DNA from: Papaver somniferum
Taxonomy: Eukaryota; Streptophyta; Magnoliopsida; Ranunculales; Papaveraceae
Assembly: GCF_003573695.1 (NCBI RefSeq)
Contig: NC_039363.1
Span: 154,840,406-154,904,405 of the forward strand
DNA: 64,000 nt
Direction: 5' to 3'
The position numbers and the translations under genes are program-made. Shown here piece after piece: positions 22,213 to 33,601 of this stretch (positions within the stretch are counted from its first letter, which is position 1; each line of letters opens with the position of its first letter). The notes below the pieces were generated by a model, which was not told the DNA's origin, did not search any database, and saw only the letters and a list, made by a program, of their open reading frames with translations.

Positions 22213-24059
22213 CGAGGGGGGGGGGGAGATTGTGTGGAAAAGGGATTTTATGGAATACTGGTGTGGAGGAGATTGTATTACATCACTTGAAAGAATTGTT
22301 TTTTAAATACAATTATAATCTATAAGAAATGTTGCAAAACTCTAACCTAAAAGGTTTGTTGTGGATAACAACATATACAAAAAGCAATACAACTATAACT
22401 AACTAAGGAGGTGTGCTTTATAATGCAGCACTTACAAGGAATTATAAGATACAAGACGTGGGGAGATAATAATTAATTCCAACTAATACACAATTGTTTG
22501 ACCTATTACACACTTGAAAATGCTAATGAGCAAGGATTTCAAGCAAAGCTTGAAGAAGTAGCTACACAATATATATAGAAAACTATAAATTAAATGTGAG
22601 AGATTTGATATGACCAATGTATTTTGAGTGGACTTACCTGAGGGTTAGCCGGATCAGAGGAGCATGGGTTTGGAATAAAGGGTATCATTTCTTCATATTC
22701 GGTACATTAAAAAGAGGCAGTGAGGAGGTTTGAGATAATCCGAATTCTAACAAGTAGAGTAAAACAACAGGAAGGTTTGAGAAAAATTACACAAATGAAA
22801 TTAATCGCGCGATACCCAAAGAAAAAGACATCCTAAATTACTGAACATTATGTAAACTAAGCCCATAAAAAGAGAAGACATAGAAGAATTTATAGATACG
22901 GTTCTACAAATGTTTGATTATTTCCGAGACACGGAGAACGAGGAACATTCTAAACCTAAAAAACAAATCCAGTACAAAACATTAGTTCACTAAATCATAC
23001 AAGGCTAAAAGTACACAGTTGGGTACAAGTCAAGGATAGAAAATACATGGAAGATAACTATGCCTCGGATCAGGAATATGTCAAGGGATTGAGAAAATAG
23101 TCTAAATAGCTTTTCAAAACAACTGCAAAACACCAGCAGAACATCAGATCACAACTACACAGGCAGTTACACAATCTTAGACTATAACTAGAATTCACAT
23201 AATTTCATTTTGATTACCACCACAAATTCAAAAGAAATTACACAAAGCCAAACTGATATCAAAGCAAATTTCATATTTCTAAGTTGAAGATCATTCTCAC
23301 AATTTCAAACGAAATTACACATCCCTAGAAAATTACAAGAACTCAAATAATTTCTGATTGATCACTATTACAATTTCAAAAGAAATTACACAATCCCGGA
23401 TAATCCATACATAACAAAGAAATTCAGACTATCCCAAGAAGAAACACAAGAAACCTAGAGGAAGTTAAATTCCAAATTGCACTTCAACAAAGAAACCAAC
23501 TTTAAGAAAAATAGAATGAAAGGAATCATAGAATTCTTAATTTGGAGCACATCAATCAAACATCTCAGTAAAATCCCAAACTCAAAAGAAGAGGCAAACA
23601 TTACATCACCTAGAAAAAGAAAAAGGAAATCAGAGACCCTAAGCACAAACAACAAGAACCAATTCGAGGAACAAAGAAAACACAAACCCAAGAAAGAACC
23701 TCTTGAATAAATCAAAAATCGATCCAAATAAAATCCCTAATTGCAAACCCTAGTTCACAAACCCCCATAAAAGACCCTAATTGCAAACCCTAGTTCATAA
23801 TCCAAAGACAACTAGCAAAAAAATATATAACAAAAACCTAATTAAACATAATAGGATCATGATTAAACTGGAAAAAGGAACACAACTAGCAAGGAAAACC
23901 CATCAGATCTAATTGCAACAGAGAAAGGGGTAATCGAAAAAAAGAAGAAAAGGGAAGGAAAATCTCGCCCCGTCAGCAGTCTCGTACCTTCATCAGGTTC
24001 CTCTTTTACATCCCCATGCTCATGATCTATCTACTCCCCCTAAGCGGCCCGATGGTTTA
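22213..24059. other. Non-coding stretch with short direct repeats
   Basis: No gene seen on either strand. It contains three loosely tandem units of about 75 bp (near 23212, 23290 and 23360), each with TTCAAA(A/C)GAAATTACACA, and a two-copy unit with ACCCTAATTGCAAACCCTAG near 23735 and 23775. The frames at 23455-23727 carry no recognisable protein. Confidence 0.55.
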
Positions 24060-24067
24060 CTCAGAGA
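24060..24067 (+). repeat. 8-bp target duplication CTCAGAGA (left)
   Basis: Exact copy at 24808-24815, flanking the MITE. An 8-bp duplication is the hallmark of hAT transposition. Confidence 0.93.
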
Positions 24068-24807
24068 TAGGGGTGTAAATTTTGCCCGGCAGCCCGAGGT
24101 CCAGTACCGTCCGCCCTATCCCATGACAGCCCATGTGTGACCGTGACCCTTTACGGGCTGGCCCGACCTATCCCATTTAAATAAGAGGGCGGACACATGC
24201 CACAATTCAAATTTTCTTGCCCGGCCCAATACACTCCCTATTATCCCGTCAATGCTACCCGCCGGTGTTATCCATTTACCTAGCCTAAGTGACTGTTCCA
24301 ATTTTGTTTTATCCTAGAATATACTTGGTACATATACTTAATACAGTCAACCCTCATAGTTTTCATATGTATTTCTTAACTTTTATTCCATAGGAGTCTA
24401 ATTTTGTTAACCATATAGAGAAAATATTGAGCAAAATCTAAGGCACTTTCCTTTTCTGATGATTCAATTCAGGAAAAATTATAGGAAGTTTGATTTATCT
24501 TATTCCCATCTCAATTCTCGTATTTAATTATTAATTTTAAGTAAAACTTGTGTATTATTACTACTTTCTTTTTATTTTTAACAATATATATGTATAATAT
24601 ATATTTGTTTGTAATATTCAAGGCCCTCCCCGCCCGAGCCCAAATTACAAAACAGGCTTGGGTAGGCCATGGGTACTTACTGTAGATAAATAACCCTGCC
24701 CGCCCGACCCTTTTAATTTCATGGATAAGAAATGTTCCGGCCCGCCCTATACCGTCCTATTTAATAAATAGGCCGGGCTGCCCGGCCCAGCCCAATTTAC
24801 ACCCCTA
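24068..24807. mobile_element. hAT-type MITE (non-autonomous DNA transposon)
   Basis: 740 bp with perfect 14-bp terminal inverted repeats, TAGGGGTGTAAATT at the left and its complement at the right, flanked by an exact 8-bp duplication CTCAGAGA. Both subterminal regions are GC-rich (GCCCGGC words) around an AT-rich centre. No transposase frame. The preserved termini and duplication mean that it could still be mobilised in trans. Confidence 0.92.
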
Positions 24808-24815
24808 CTCAGAGA

Positions 24816-25725
24816 GGAAGGTTCTCGCCATGAAATCGCAGTTAAGTTACGAGATGTTAGGTTGTGTTTAGGCAGAATATCTAAAAACAATATTTGGACC
24901 ATAAAATTTGAATTCTTGAATATTAGAAATGTACCAAATGTTTGCTTATCTTCTACCCAGGAACTTAAATCTAAGGGTTATTTAACCAAAAAACTGTAGC
25001 TTAAAAGCGTTTTTACAAAAACAGTAACATTACCAAATTAAGCCTAAACCTTAGAGTTAGCTATAGTTTATTAGTTGGGCCGAGACACATCTCACCCGTT
25101 CAAAATTACGGATGATCTATATATTGATTGGCTTTATCTGATTGGTCCAGAAAGCGTCTCTCACCTAAAACAGCCCTTCAATCACGCCTAGCAGCAGTGC
25201 AGTTAGATTGGACAGTGACTGGAAGCTAAGATCGCGGCTTTTCCATAAATTATCCATTATCTTCTTCTCGTTTCGCCTCAAATATGCTAGTGGAACCACC
25301 ACTGCCACTCCTACCTGTGACCCACACCAACCTGATGAAAGTATAGAAATGTCGTTGTCCAGTCCAGGGAGATGAAAGAGAATGAATGTTAGACAAACCC
25401 AACTTCAATGAATTGCCAATATATTAACTTTGTTGTGGTGGTGGTGGCCTGCCTCAACAATGCACAATAAATGACACTGGTTTTAGTAATTAAGATGAGT
25501 ATATGAGGATAATTTGCAACCTCTATAAACAGGGTTTAGACCTTAATGAATCACTTACAAACAAATTTAAGAGACTGAGCTTTCAAGTTTAAATGTTTGA
25601 GACCATAAGACATGCTCTTATTGGCAACAACATTGACATGAAACTTATAGTTTTAGACGTAAATAGAGCCGTGTGTGGAGAGGATCGCCACCCTTTCTAG
25701 AAAAAAAGAAAACGGGCAAAAGACA
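24816..25725. other. Non-coding stretch upstream of the isocitrate dehydrogenase gene
   Basis: No coding region identified. A short open stretch just right of the MITE (VKLRDVRLCLGRISK...) is too short to assign. The right part probably holds distal promoter sequence of the following gene. Confidence 0.5.
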
Positions 25726-25746
25726 GACACGTGTCGGGTGAGCCAA
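25726..25746 (+). promoter_or_regulatory. G-box palindrome and CCAAT box upstream of isocitrate dehydrogenase gene
   Basis: GACACGTGTC (25726-25735) is a palindromic G-box/ABRE-type site, followed by CCAAT at 25742-25746, about 205-225 bp before the start codon. G-boxes bind bZIP and bHLH factors; a role here is inferred from position. Confidence 0.5.
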
Positions 25747-25949
25747 TCAAGCTTGATATTACAAATACGGAGTATCCGCAGCCGAGAATTGCTTTTCCTT
25801 TGAAACTCTCCTCCTAGTACTATTCGCTGCAACTTTTCACCAGCTAAACCTCAGTGAGAACTCATACTTTTAGTCTCTAGATTCCAGATCTTCTTCTTCC
25901 TTATTTTTTGAGGAAGATATTCGATTGATTAATCTGATCGATTAACATA

Positions 25950-28830
25950 ATGGCATTCGAGAAGATCAAGGTTTCCAATCCCATCGTTGAGATGGACGGT
26001 ATGCTCTCTTCTGACATCTCCGTCAATCAATGTTTGCAGATCTGATTTTCAGAGTTTATTATTTTTATTTTTCCATATCCGATTCTTAATAGTTTGGATT
26101 CTATTGGTTTGATCTATCACGCAGTTACTTTTATTCAGTTTTGAAAATCACTGACTGTAGTAGATTTCTTTGAGATCTTTAGAATCACGATTTGTTTATT
26201 TTGATGATGATTCAGGTGACGAGATGACCAGAATTTTTTGGAAATCTATTAAAGACAAGGTAATTACATATTTTTGTGGTTTCAAAAAATATATACAGTA
26301 TGTCTCTTTTATATCTATCTATGTTCCATTGTTAGCATTGTTTATCTGATTGTGTTTTTCGAGCAGCTTATATTCCCATTCGTGGATTTGGATATTAAGT
26401 ACTTCGACTTAGGTCTTCCTCATCGTGACGATACCGATGACAAAGTTACTGTTGAAAGTGCGGAAGCTACTCTTAAGTAAGCTGTTCATTGTGATTTTAG
26501 CAATTTATGCCTCTACATATAAAAAACATTTTTTTGTGTCTAGGTTAATAATAGATTTTGAACCGTCTTTGCTGATTTTTAACTCAATTACTGCTATTAC
26601 AGGTACAATGTTGCAATCAAGTGCGCAACTATTACTCCAGGTAAAACAAGAAGCTTACCAGTAAATTTTAGGTTTTGTGGTGCACAATTGGCGTTGTTTG
26701 ATGATATATTTTGAATTGAGTTTGAAATATCTTTTGGTGAAATCGACAGATGAAGATCGTATGAAGGAGTTTAAATTGAAAAGCATGTGGAGGAGTCCAA
26801 ATGGAACTATCAGGAACATTTTGAACGGTGAGACTAGTTTCTTTTTCGTTACCTTTCACTACTTGGGTGGTTCATGATGACTAATTGATATGCATACTTG
26901 TCGCAGGGACTGTGTTCAGAGAGCCCATTATCTGCAAAAATGTGCCAAGACTTGTTCCAAGTATGAAGGATGTCTTGACTATGCTTTGTGATTTCCAAAT
27001 AACAGTAGTGATTGAACATTACTAACTAAAGCCTTTTCTTCAGGTTGGACTAAACCTATATGCATTGGGAGGCATGCATTTGGTGATCAGTACAGAGCAA
27101 CTGATGCAGTTATCAAAGGACCTGGCAAACTCAAGCTGGTTTTTGGTACAGTTTTTTGTTCATAAAAACATTTCAGTAATCATGTTAATATTTGACACTC
27201 TTTTTGGCAATCCTAATATTGTACAAAGGAGTGTTATTTACTTATGTTTATTTGTCATTTTATAATTCCTTTATATACTTGCTTTTGCAGTATCTTTCTT
27301 TTGCTAAAGATAGACTCTTTTATGTTTGCAGTACCAGAAGGCAAAGAGGATCAAACAGAAATGGAGGTTTACAATTTCACTGGTGCTGGAGGAGTAGCCT
27401 TGGCCATGTATAACACTGATGAGGTTTGGATTCTGTAACTATCTTCTGTGGAACTGGATGAATCCTGATTTGAAATCTAGTACGTATGTAACAAACATCC
27501 CATTGAACTTTGTCTTCTCCTAAATCACAGTCCATCCGTTCGTTTGCTGAGGCTTCGATGGCAACAGCTTACGAGAAGAAGTGGCCACTTTATCTTAGCA
27601 CAAAGAACACAATTCTAAAGAAATACGATGGAAGGTACTCATTTCCTTTGATGTTTTCGTTTTGGGGAATATTGGTACTAATTGGTTTTGGGGCCACCTC
27701 TAATTCACTAACTGGTTCAATTGAAAAGAATATCTGTTTTGTAGAATAGTTTTGTTTAACGCTTAATTTACTCCGTAGGTTCAAGGACATTTTCCAAGAA
27801 GTGTATGAAACTCAATGGAAATCCAAGTATGAAGCTGCTGGGATATGGTGAGATATCATTGTTCATGTCATTATTCACAATTTTTCAGATGCTTGTAGTT
27901 CGACATGCACTTAAAATTGTTATACAGGTATGAACACCGTCTCATTGATGATATGGTTGCCTATGCACTTAAGAGTGACGGTGGTTATGTCTGGGCATGT
28001 AAGAACTATGATGGTGATGTACAGAGTGATTTCTTAGCCCAAGGTTTGTACACTTCTGTTGTTAAGTATTTGTATACAAAACCCAAAGCTGCATGAGTGG
28101 GTATTATAATGTTAGTTAACTTATCTTTTCTTCTCTGCAGGTTTCGGATCCCTTGGATTGATGACATCAGTGTTGGTATGTGTGTTGGGCACCAGTTAGC
28201 ACCGTGGTTGTGCTCATCTGTATGTCTGAACTCTTGACTCACTTGGATTTATGTTGCTATTGATTTGTAGGTATGCCCAGATGGAAAGACCATTGAAGCT
28301 GAAGCAGCCCATGGCACAGTGACACGTCACTACCGGGTTCACCAAAAAGGAGGTGAAACCAGTACAAACAGCATAGCTTCGATCTTTGCTTGGTCAAGAG
28401 GTCTTGCTCATAGGTATTTAATTTATCTTCCATTTGTCTAATCTGAAAAGATGTCCGTAGAACTTTGGGATACAAGGTTCAATTGCAAAGAGCCAAAGAC
28501 TAATGTATGCCTCTTTATACAGAGCAAAGTTAGACGACAATGCTAGACTTTTGGATTTCACCGAGAAGCTGGAAGCAGCTTGTGTTGGAACTGTTGAATC
28601 AGGAAAGATGACCAAGGATCTTGCACTTCTCATTCATGGATCCAAGTAAGTTTTTTCTGTGGAGTAATCGTCCTGCTTACCCGCAGTGTGCTCAGTATCT
28701 GTACTTATCATGAAACATTCTCGTTGTGCTGTGCAGGGTTTCTAGGGACCAGTATCTCAACACTGAAGAGTTCATCGATGCCGTGGCGGAGGAGCTGAAA
28801 GCAAGACTTTCTGGCAAATCAAAGTTGTAA
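25950..28830 (+). CDS. ICDH: NADP-dependent isocitrate dehydrogenase, cytosolic type (15 exons)
   Basis: Oxidative decarboxylation of isocitrate to 2-oxoglutarate with NADPH. Coding exons: 25950-25998, 26216-26259, 26367-26476, 26603-26640, 26750-26827, 26907-26960, 27044-27145, 27332-27423, 27531-27634, 27779-27847, 27928-28043, 28141-28175, 28271-28413, 28523-28645, 28737-28830. They total 1251 nt and 416 residues, the usual length for plant cytosolic enzymes. All introns are GT-AG and phases join cleanly. The protein starts [20 protein letters not shown] with no transit peptide, hence the cytosolic call. Substrate site: SPNGT (96-100), Arg102, Arg111, Arg134. Catalytic Tyr141 and Lys214; metal-binding Asp254, Asp277 and Asp281 (family signature NYDGDVQSD); NADP-binding HGTVTRHYR (311-319). 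Two positions usually Gly read Asn106 (RNILNGT) and Ser125 (VPSW). Otherwise intact and probably functional. Confidence 0.97.
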
Positions 28831-28951
28831 ACTCCTCTCCATATTGTAGGCTTTAAAGACCAGTCCTTTGATTCAACATAATTGTGGTATCTACTTGGAT
28901 AGATATTTATCATGTGTTTTTTATACTATGTATAGGAGTGCCCTCACTGAC

Positions 28952-28957
28952 AATAAA
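28952..28957 (+). terminator. Polyadenylation signal AATAAA of isocitrate dehydrogenase gene
   Basis: AATAAA about 120 bp after the stop codon, a plausible near-upstream element for 3' end formation. Confidence 0.5.
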
Positions 28958-29005
28958 TAAGTATCATCCTTAGCAACAATTCCGACAAATAGCACATAAT
29001 CCTTT

Positions 29006-29057
29006 TTTCCTGGAATCTTCAGGCATTCACATTTCCTGGAATCTTCAGGCATTCACA
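29006..29057. repeat. 26-bp tandem duplication
   Basis: Two adjacent units of TTTCCTGGAATCTTCAGGCA plus TTCACA, essentially identical, just downstream of the isocitrate dehydrogenase gene. Confidence 0.85.
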
Positions 29058-29887
29058 CATCCTCAGTGCATGAAGCATCCTTCCCAAGTCACACTAAAAA
29101 ATCCAAGATGCATGTCTTACTAAGCTCTAAATTTTGAGTTCTCTTTTACCCCTTACAACTGATGAAGTCTTCTCAATATGTTAAAAAACAACCTTTTAGC
29201 TGATGACTTAGAATAAATAGTGGGTTTGAAGTTGAGGATGACCAGTCTTCTCCATAGGGAGCTAAGTGTCAAAACTTACCAACTAGCAAGAAACAACATT
29301 TTCTTATTTCCAGCTAAGAATTTCGACAAAAACATTTTATTTGCCTGTATTACTTTTGCTTACACTAGTTCTGTCCACATTCTGCATTGCTACTTCAGTA
29401 ATCTGTCTGTGCTGCATAATACTATTTTGATTGTAAGAGCATGCTAAGTATGTATTGCCCTCGTTGTGTTCAAAGTATCTCTATTTGGAATTTATCAAAT
29501 TATTTTTATTATAATTATTTTATTCTTGCTTTGCTAAGATGCGAGCCGAACGCAGCATATTGACATAATAACAGTGAAATGGATGTTTCAGTTAGTTTCA
29601 AATATAGATAATCACCTTATCGTTCGTTGTTCTTTAGTTGCTGTTTGTATCTTTAGCTACTAATAGTCATAGTAAACGGAATTTAACCTTTTTCCTATAG
29701 GTTCTTGGTTAGTGATCTGAGCTTGCACCTTCTTTATCACTGAACTAGATTTCAGAAAGGCTTGCCAGATTTGGATAGTCACCTCAAGTATGAATGTACT
29801 AGAAGGTACCCATCAGCCTCGCTAGTAGTTGCAGGCCTGAAGTAAAAGCTTAGCTATGTGAGACCTGTTAGTATATATCACCTTGTC

Positions 29888-30001
29888 AACAGATTGCAGC
29901 TTAGATAGAATGAGTTGCTCTTGCATGTGACCTCATTATGTAGTAACAGATTGCAGCTTAGATAGAACGAGTAGCTCTTGCATGTGATGTAATTATGTAA
30001 T
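29888..30001. repeat. 57-bp tandem duplication
   Basis: Units at 29888-29944 and 29945-30001 share AACAGATTGCAGCTTAGATA and CTCTTGCATGTGA, with a few substitutions. Confidence 0.85.
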
Positions 30002-32158
30002 GATTGTAGAGTTGGATCACAAAATGTTTTAGGCATTTAGATTCACTGTCATATAAGATTCACTATGTCTTATAAGGGTAGACATTCAAACATGGCCTAG
30101 AAAGAACTTGTCCCATATAGCAGTTTATATAATAATAAAATACATGTTTGGACATAAAATTCTTGGTTTAAATTATGAGTTATAGCGTGTTAACTTTTCC
30201 TTTGCCTTCTATCTTTTCTTTTCCTTAAAATATGTTCTGGTGCTTGATGGTTGTCCTGTTTTATGGCTGTTTATTTATAAGCTATTATTAAATCTCGTCC
30301 ATTGTTTATAACTTGCGTTATATGGTTTCAGGCCTGAATAAAGCACCATAAAAGGCTAAGGGGGGTTATTCAAGTCAGATGGCGATGATTGTGGTTGGGA
30401 TGAGAATAAAAGTGTCGCGTTTGTGTTTTAACGGGAGAGTTTACTCTTGCTGTCGTGGTGGTTATGCTTGTGTAAGGAATTCCATAATTCTTCGTTCTCT
30501 CTTTGGTACTAAATCTTATTAGATAACAAGTAACACAACTCGTCTTTTCTATTTAATGTTTTTTATAAATCTCTATCTTAACTATCGACATAATCATAAC
30601 AGGAAGAGTTTTCCACTGAAAAACAGCTCTCATTTTTTTTTTCCTTCCCCCATTTGCATTCATGTTTATCTTCGTCTGTTCCATGGTATAAAACACCCCC
30701 GAGTTGGAATTGGGGGATTTTAGGCTATATGATTTTAAATATTGATCAAATTACCTTTTAGCACATTCATACAGTTGAGAGTTGGACCACTATACTTTGG
30801 CATCAAAGTCCCAAAGTCCCTACACATGCTTCAGTATCAGTATCACATTATCTACCAAGTCTGATGGCTTGTAAAGGTTCATCTTGATTTATGCCCACCA
30901 GACAAGTCGTAAGTCGTACTTCCAGCAGCAGTGTGAGGCCGACAGAATGCTAACATTTTTTAAGTGCAATTGTCATTCGTTTCTTTCTTTTTCCCCCTGG
31001 CGGATGCACAATAACATTTTTACAATTTTTATCCGTCAAAATTTGGAAGGGTGTTAGTTACGAACTTAAGATGCTATCTATTTTTCCTTCTACGTGTCCT
31101 ACAACAAAAAGGCATCCATGTAACCCATCCTAAGGACTATACGGTAATGTCAACTAATGGTCCAAAGCCTGAGAAGCCTAGCCCCACTAACCTCCCATAA
31201 GTTCACTTAAATGGGGTGCCCGTGTTGCGAATTTAAGTCGAGTAATCTTTTATTGATCCGTTCAATAGGATTTTGAAGGTTGAGAACTGAATTATTTAAT
31301 TTTTGAATGAAGAAGATATTGAAATTGATCGAATCAGATCGATTTAATAGAGTATTTGAATAGTTCTCAACTGGTAATTTGTTTGACTGATTGTGTTTGG
31401 AAGGAATTTGTGATCAGTTTGATCACTTATGTGATGGTTAGTCTTAATTTTAACAAATTGTGAATTGTAGGAAACCAATTTCAAATTCTTTGTACAAACA
31501 TTGTGACTGATAACTACATTTTTGTTTGCGACTGATAACTACATTTTACCATCGTATAGAAGGCCTCCCTAAAGGTCGGCCAATTATTTTGTGGTCCACG
31601 GAGAACTTAATGAAAGAGAAGATACATGGATATGTTGTACCAGTAATAATTACGATACGTAATTAATTTGACGTTTGACGTGGAATTGAAAATGTTGCAA
31701 TAGATGCAGAATGACAAGAACTTGTACTGCAACTGAGTACGAAGAGGCGTAAAAGGGCAGACTATTTTCCTTGGATTCAAACAATCCCAACTTAACTCAA
31801 GGCAGGGGGCGTGTATTAGGCCATTAGGGTACATGGAAAATACTACGATCTAAATTATCTAATGTAATCCCTTGAAAATTTCCATACAACAAAATACCTT
31901 CGAGAATACAGCAGGGGACGTTCATGTTTCAATCTTTGCAAATTCTTCTTGAGTTGTCAACATGATGTACGTACTGTGGAGTGCGGAGTCTACTGTCTTC
32001 CTTTTAGTTGGTAAAAAATGTCACTGATTGACTCTTTAGCACATCGCAATCCCAGGGTCGGCTTCTCTTCGCACAGCAATGAAAAATGATGAAGCCAGAA
32101 ATCAGCTTAAAGTTCCATAACCATCTCAGCTGCAAAAGGTGAAAAATTGGGTAGCCAC

Positions 32159-32309
32159 CACGTGAACATTGGTCTTCACGCTCTTATAACCTTTACACGT
32201 TGCATAAATAGCAGTTACACGTGGTAATCCATGCACCTTGCTTAATCACATAGTTACCACGTGTTTGGATTTGTTTTCCGTCTACCTTTCCAAATATATA
32301 TTTATATAG
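32159..32309 (+). promoter_or_regulatory. Promoter with three G-box/ABRE sites, RY core and TATA box
   Basis: CACGTG occurs at 32159-32164, 32218-32223 and 32258-32263. An RY core CATGCA lies at 32230-32235, between the second and third. A TATA stretch TATATATTTATATAG covers 32295-32309, about 90 bp before the start codon. ABRE/G-box sites bound by ABI5-type bZIPs together with RY elements bound by ABI3/FUS3/LEC2 are the known signature of seed-maturation promoters, which suits the gene that follows. Confidence 0.8.
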
Positions 32310-32398
32310 TGCGGCTGTAAACCGGAATCAGTTAGGGAAGAAGCTAGAGTCTCAACATATATCTATCACCTCCGAAAAAGATACAAGAGATTTGAGAG

Positions 32399-32659
32399 AT
32401 GTCAGGAGCACAAGGAGCACAGCCACCGGGGTCATTCACAGCAACAACATATGAGTCGGTAGGAGGAGAAAACAAAACTAAGACTGATATTCATTCAAAA
32501 GAAGATGTTGGTGGGATTCAGATTGATAAATTACAAGACAAAGTTGAAGATGCTGCTGGTCTAGGTGGGCCTGTCTTTGGTGCTGGAGCTGGTGATGATG
32601 ATAATCAAAATGATCAGAGTGTGGGTAAACAAGATCTTGGTGTTACTGGAACTGCTTAG
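32399..32659 (+). CDS. Seed maturation protein, PM41-like
   Basis: Single-exon frame of 86 residues starting MSGAQGAQPPGSFTATTYES. It is hydrophilic, Gly/Asp/Gln-rich and lacks Cys. The segment GGIQIDKLQDKVEDAAG, followed by GGPVFGAG and ending KQDLGVTGTA, is characteristic of a small plant family annotated as seed maturation protein PM41. No signal peptide or membrane segment is visible; the biochemical role is not known, although such proteins accumulate late in seed development with LEA proteins. The start is the first ATG after the TATA box, within a purine-rich AGAGATGTC context. The ABRE and RY sites upstream imply ABA- and seed-stage control. Confidence 0.88.
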   Translation: MSGAQGAQPPGSFTATTYESVGGENKTKTDIHSKEDVGGIQIDKLQDKVEDAAGLGGPVFGAGAGDDDNQNDQSVGKQDLGVTGTA

Positions 32660-32776
32660 TTAAGTTGGCCTATGTTAGTTTGTTATCAACTAATTTCAAT
32701 GAGTGTGTAGAGTTTGTTTAGTTATATATTCGACAGATTATGTAAACTTTGTGTTTGATCGATGGACGTAATGTTG

Positions 32777-32782
32777 AATAAA
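32777..32782 (+). terminator. Polyadenylation signal AATAAA of PM41-like gene
   Basis: AATAAA about 118 bp after the stop codon, in an AT-rich 3' region. Confidence 0.5.
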
Positions 32783-33107
32783 TATGGATATGGTGTTTAG
32801 CTGGTCAGTACAGCAGCAACTGTTTTTAAAAAACGGCCGTTCACGAGACACCGTTAAGGATTAATAATAACCTTCAGTACTTAACATTGATTTAGGATCA
32901 ATACTGAAGCATAACACAAAAAACAATATGCCTTCTCGACGAGTACTGGCCTACTGTGGTATGAAAATAAGCCCTTGAAGTTGAAAGCAAACTTGCAAAT
33001 ACAGCTTTCAACTGATCAACAAAAGCATTAGATAACGAGATCCAAAATTTAAGGAAAATCTGAAGTGGCTTGACCAAAAAAAAAGATAAGTCACACAAAC
33101 TGCGATA

Positions 33108-33601
33108 TTGAAGCAAAATATTATTGAAATATTTCCTCCAAGATTGAGCAAGAGAGAGGAGAGCACAAATGACATGTAATTATGGCTCAATAGCCTCTTT
33201 ATAGTCTCACAAATTTGGAGAAGCACATTTCTAGAAACACAAAAAAACTCTATTTTTCTAATAAAAACAAATTCTAAATAAAGCACATTTTTAGAAACAC
33301 AAAGAAACTCTAAACATTGTAAAACTCTAAACAAAATATTTTTCTAATAAAAACAAACTCTAAATAAAGCACATTTCTAGAAACACAAAGAAACTCTAGA
33401 TATTGTAAAACTCTAAACACAGCAACTGACACAACTTGCTTTTCAAGTTAGCTCCAACTTTCAAATATCTCACAGTGTGTCAACAGCATATGTTGATCCC
33501 GCTTGATTGCGTCAACTACAACAGTTGATCCACTTGGACTGAATCAACATCATATGTTGATCCACGAGCCAAATCACCATATCTTGGTTTAACTTCCTAC
33601 A
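33108..33601 (-). repeat. 3' LTR (minus sense), with an internal 86-bp duplication
   Basis: Shares long blocks with 36154-36551, for example GACACAACTTGCTT(T/C)TCAAG and CCAAATCACCATATCTTGGT. It ends TTCCTACA at 33601. Inside, a unit beginning TTTTTCTAATAAAAAC is present twice (33253 and 33339), which makes this LTR longer than its partner. Confidence 0.8.

Larger units (their letters stand above)
28958..32150. other. Intergenic region between the two host genes
   Basis: No convincing gene. It holds two short tandem duplications (listed separately). A 46-codon open stretch beginning near 30379 (MAMIVVGMRIKVSRLC...) has no recognisable relative and is left uncalled. The rest is AT-rich unique-looking sequence. 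Confidence 0.5.

Noticed and set aside
24816..25010. Open stretch VKLRDVRLCLGRISK...FLNIRNVPN, faintly like a copia pre-integrase segment
   Set aside because: Too short, no diagnostic motif, ends in a stop soon after.
30379..30520. Small ORF MAMIVVGMRIKVSRLC downstream of the isocitrate dehydrogenase gene
   Set aside because: 46 codons without a recognisable domain, promoter or conservation evidence.
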